From CAIZWU01 sp942492905 (GTDB lineage Bacteria > Verrucomicrobiota > Verrucomicrobiia > Verrucomicrobiales > V1-33): a DNA stretch of 64,000 bases. Below the pieces are notes generated by a model. The model had not been told where the DNA came from. It did no database searches and worked only from the letters and a program-made list of their open reading frames with translations. The stretch spans positions 4,836,001 through 4,900,000 of the forward strand of contig OW818657.1 of NCBI GenBank assembly GCA_942492905.1, written 5' to 3'. This document shows, one piece after another, positions 61,482-64,000 of this stretch (positions within the stretch are counted from its first letter, which is position 1; each line of letters starts with the position of its first letter). A program made the translations under genes and the position numbers.

Positions 61482-62669
61482 TCACACGTCCCGTAACGCG
61501 GAAGCGATCGGCAAACGGGCGGCGCGGATGGCCGGGAAGAGGCCGCCGATCAGGCCCAGCACGGCGGCAGTCACGATAGCGGTGAGCAACAGCGCCGGGG
61601 TGACCGCGAAGGCGAAGGTGACTTGGCTGAAGGTTTGGAAATTCATGGTGGCAGCCTGGTAGCCGTCGAAGGCCAGCCATGCCAGTCCCGCCCCGAGGGC
61701 TCCTCCGGCCAGCGCCAGGATCAATGATTCCACGAGGACGGAAACGATGACGGGCCCCCTGCCAAAACCAATGGCCCGCAGGGTGGCGATCTCGCGGGTG
61801 CGCGCCGAGACCGCGCTGTACATGGTATTCAAAGCCCCGAACAAAGCCCCGAAGGCCATCAGGACCGTGATGAAAATTCCGATACCCGTGATGAAACCCG
61901 AGGTGCCGCTGCTTTGTTCCGCGTAGTGCTCCGCCAGGGTGGTGGTTTTGATCTGAAGCTGGGGATTGCTGGTCAGGGCATCCTTGAAGCCGGTGAAAGC
62001 CGCCTCCGATTCCAGCCTGACATAAACCGACTGGAATCCGTCAGGGCGTTTGTAGGCGGATTGGAGCACGGCGGCGTCCGTCCAGATTTCGGATTCCGCG
62101 ATGCCGCCGCCGGAGGTGAAAATACCGGTAATGGTCCAGGTGTCCGGCCCTATTTTAAGCTGGCTGCCCGCATCCAGACCGCGGAAGGCCCTGGCGGCCC
62201 CCACCCCGACGATCACTTCGTTTTTGCCGGCTTCAAAGCGCCGCCCCTGCACCATTTCGATATTCCCGCGCACGTTGTATGCCGCAGAGCTGACTCCCCG
62301 GAGCGGCACGTTGGCATCGGTGCCGGTGGAGCGTTTCGGGATGTCGATAATCACAAACAGTTCAGGGGAGGCCGCCGGACCTTCGGCGGTGCGGAGCACG
62401 CCCGGGGCTTCCGCAATCAGGCGGGCCTCTTCCCGGCTGAGGCCGCTGTTCATTTCGTTATCAGAGCCGGCCCGCAGCACAATTGCGGTATCCGCCGAAC
62501 CCGACACCGTCATGGCCTTCCGGAAACCGGCCGCAATGGCGAGGACTCCGGTCAGCACTGCCACCACGCCGGCAATACCGACTGCGGCGGACAACGCCGG
62601 CCCGAGGCGGGCGGGGATGCTCCGCAGATTGAATACCGCGATGGACAGGATTTGGGACAGCCAGTTCAT
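61482..62669 (-). CDS. FtsX/MacB-type ABC transporter permease
   Basis: A protein of 395 residues from the ATG at 62669; an ATG at 62696 is also possible. An N-terminal helix (about 25-50) is followed by a large periplasmic domain (about 60-265) and three C-terminal helices. SARTREIATLRAIGFGRGPV is the typical FtsX-family cytoplasmic loop after helix 2, and the protein ends RAARLPIASALRDV. It is the last gene of a three-gene cassette with a second permease and an ATPase on the same strand. Confidence 0.9.
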   Translation of the reverse strand: MNWLSQILSIAVFNLRSIPARLGPALSAAVGIAGVVAVLTGVLAIAAGFRKAMTVSGSADTAIVLRAGSDNEMNSGLSREEARLIAEAPGVLRTAEGPAASPELFVIIDIPKRSTGTDANVPLRGVSSAAYNVRGNIEMVQGRRFEAGKNEVIVGVGAARAFRGLDAGSQLKIGPDTWTITGIFTSGGGIAESEIWTDAAVLQSAYKRPDGFQSVYVRLESEAAFTGFKDALTSNPQLQIKTTTLAEHYAEQSSGTSGFITGIGIFITVLMAFGALFGALNTMYSAVSARTREIATLRAIGFGRGPVIVSVLVESLILALAGGALGAGLAWLAFDGYQAATMNFQTFSQVTFAFAVTPALLLTAIVTAAVLGLIGGLFPAIRAARLPIASALRDV

Positions 62670-62688
62670 GAAGTTGAAAGAGGGTGGG

Positions 62689-63852
62689 CTATCCATTCCG
62701 GCGCAGGGCGGCGGCGGTGCGCAGGCGGAGGGCATAGAGGGCGGGGAGGGCTCCGGTGGCGATGCCGAGACCCAGCGCCAGAACCGCTCCGAGAATCATG
62801 GCCTCATCCGGCACCTGCAGCACCGGGAACCATTGGGCGACCGGGTTTTTGAGGGCGAGCAGTGTCCAGGCCACCCCAAGGCCGGCGAGGCCACCCAGCA
62901 GGGCGATCACGCAGGATTCCGCAAGGACGAGGAGGAGCACAAGATTGCCGGAAAAACCGATGGCCTTGAGCACCCCGATTTCCTCGGTCCGCTCACGGAC
63001 GGATTGGCTCATGGTATTGCCGGCCACCAGCAGGATGGTGAAGAAAACCGCACTGAGCACGGCGATGAGGATGGCACCGATGTCTCCCATCTGCTGGGCA
63101 AAACCTGTCATCATGGCGGCCTCGGTTTCGGTTTTGGTTTCGTACGGGGAATTGGCGAATTGTTCGTCGATCTTTTTGGCCACGGTCTCAGGAGCGGCGT
63201 CACCGGCGATCCGGATCGTATACCATCCCACCTGTCCTTTGCCGCGGGTGCGGGCCTCGTCGAAATAATCGTAGCGGAAATACAGGGTGGAGGTATCCGC
63301 CGATTTTTTGGTGGTATCAAAGATCCCGCAGATTTCGAAGTTCCACGCCGGCTGGTTGGCCGGCTGACCCCAGATGGGGGAAGTGATGGGGACGATGTCC
63401 CCGACTTTCCAATTCAAGGTTTTCCGATCTGCCAGGGACCGGCCGACGATCGCCCCATTGCGGGTCTTTTTCCAATGGTCCAGCTGATCCGGTGGCAGGG
63501 TGTATTCGGGATACAGCACAAAAAACTGATCCTGGTCCACCGGCATGCTGGCGAAGAAGTTTTTGGGATCCTGGTAGATGCCGCCAAACCAGGTGAGGTG
63601 GGTGACGTCCTGCACTCCGGGCACCTGGCCGATACGCGCCCCGTAACTGACCGGGAGCGGCTGGATGAAGCTCACCTTGTGCCGGACAATCAGCCGGTCG
63701 GCATCCGCCATTTTCACGCCCGCACCAAAAGCGTCCTTGATGGCGAAGAGGAATCCGAACAGCAAAAATGCCACGAAAATGCTGAGCAGCGTCAGCACGG
63801 TGCGCAGCTTCTTCCGTTTCAGATTGCTCCAGATGAGGCCGAGGTATTTCAT
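62689..63852 (-). CDS. FtsX/MacB-type ABC transporter permease
   Basis: A protein of 387 residues with the same layout: helix at about 16-38, periplasmic domain to about 255, then three helices. SVRERTEEIGVLKAIGFSG and the final RLRTAAALRRNG are typical. Together with the downstream permease it would form a heterodimer of the LolCE/MacB mechanotransmission type that moves lipoproteins, peptides or drugs. Its ATG overlaps the stop of the upstream ATPase gene (ATGA). Confidence 0.92.
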   Translation of the reverse strand: MKYLGLIWSNLKRKKLRTVLTLLSIFVAFLLFGFLFAIKDAFGAGVKMADADRLIVRHKVSFIQPLPVSYGARIGQVPGVQDVTHLTWFGGIYQDPKNFFASMPVDQDQFFVLYPEYTLPPDQLDHWKKTRNGAIVGRSLADRKTLNWKVGDIVPITSPIWGQPANQPAWNFEICGIFDTTKKSADTSTLYFRYDYFDEARTRGKGQVGWYTIRIAGDAAPETVAKKIDEQFANSPYETKTETEAAMMTGFAQQMGDIGAILIAVLSAVFFTILLVAGNTMSQSVRERTEEIGVLKAIGFSGNLVLLLVLAESCVIALLGGLAGLGVAWTLLALKNPVAQWFPVLQVPDEAMILGAVLALGLGIATGALPALYALRLRTAAALRRNG

Positions 63853-64000
63853 TCGGGCGCGGTGGTGGCGAGCTGGCCTTTGTCGAGATGGACGGTCCGG
63901 CTGGCGCGGATGCTGGCGTGGGGATCGTGGGTGACCATGATAATGGTCTTGCCCTGCTCCTGGTTGAGGGTCTGGAGGAGTGTCAGGATCTCATCACCGG
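63849..64000 (-). CDS. ABC transporter ATP-binding protein (LolD/MacB-type), 5' part missing
   Basis: Only the last 49 codons are inside the window. They read GDEILTLLQTLNQEQGKT and then IIMVTHDPHASIRASRTVHL, which contains the H-loop histidine of LolD/MacB ATPases, before ending TTAPE. The stop overlaps the permease start by ATGA. The gene supplies the ATPase of the cassette and starts beyond the right edge. Confidence 0.9.
   Translation of the reverse strand, partial: GDEILTLLQTLNQEQGKTIIMVTHDPHASIRASRTVHLDKGQLATTAPE

Noticed and set aside
1..64000. CRISPR arrays, insertion sequences, integrases or phage genes
   Set aside because: No regularly spaced direct repeats and no transposase, integrase or phage structural motifs were seen on either strand.

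Overview
This is about 64 kb of G+C-rich chromosomal DNA from a Gram-negative bacterium, most likely a member of the Verrucomicrobiota (inference). The supporting marks are DUF1080 (3-keto-disaccharide-hydrolase-like) secreted proteins, a planctomycete/verrucomicrobial-type cytochrome c protein with DUF2231 membrane helices and leucine-rich repeats, a MoxR/DUF58/BatA-like/DUF4175-like operon, LamG mosaic proteins, and a eukaryotic-type HisA. Almost no gene has a Shine-Dalgarno sequence; leaders are C/T-rich instead. No phage, transposase, integrase, rRNA or CRISPR array was seen.

Layout. 1-11.9 kb (minus): one tightly packed operon reading moxR-type ATPase, DUF58, BatA-like VWA, VWA/GATase-like, DUF4175-like giant membrane protein, and a secreted protein running off the left edge. 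12.0-13.4 kb: a lower-G+C predicted lipoprotein gene bracketed by two copies of a 31-base repeat. 13.5-22.4 kb (plus): housekeeping block with glycosyltransferase, YdcF-like protein, eukaryotic-type hisA, rplM-rpsI (clear promoter and terminator), metX, a GH25-like lipoprotein, a secreted protein and ilvB. 22.6-29.1 kb: a stress/signalling island with a DUF3309 miniprotein, a minus-strand operon (144-aa unknown, two-domain KaiC-like ATPase, triple-PAS histidine kinase, NarL-type regulator) and a YflT-like general stress protein; the operon is bracketed by inverted copies of a 22-base intergenic repeat. 29.2-34.2 kb: SWIM/SNF2 helicase, and a hybrid kinase whose phospho-acceptor histidine is replaced. 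34.2-42.3 kb: a 1392-aa GH128-like/triple-LamG secreted protein, a secreted nitrilase-family amidohydrolase, an AraC regulator divergent from a xylose-isomerase-like gene, and tRNA-Gly(CCC). 42.4-50.3 kb (minus): double-VWA membrane protein, AlgJ-like SGNH protein with a lipoprotein partner, and the dihaem cytochrome. 50.5-54.4 kb: heptose kinase, Fic protein, small membrane protein, and pth-rpsF-ssb with two hairpins before ssb. 54.5-64 kb: MFS and ABC exporters, alpha/beta hydrolase, an intact and a frameshifted DUF1080 gene, a membrane WD40-like protein, and a MacB/Lol-type ABC cassette cut by the right edge.

How it works together. The window is a core-genome stretch (translation, amino acid synthesis) interrupted by envelope/secretome genes and one signalling island. 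The most interesting unexplained items are the KaiC-kinase-regulator module with its flanking repeats and partner of unknown fold, the degenerate hybrid kinase, the repeat-flanked lipoprotein gene, and the eukaryotic-type HisA.
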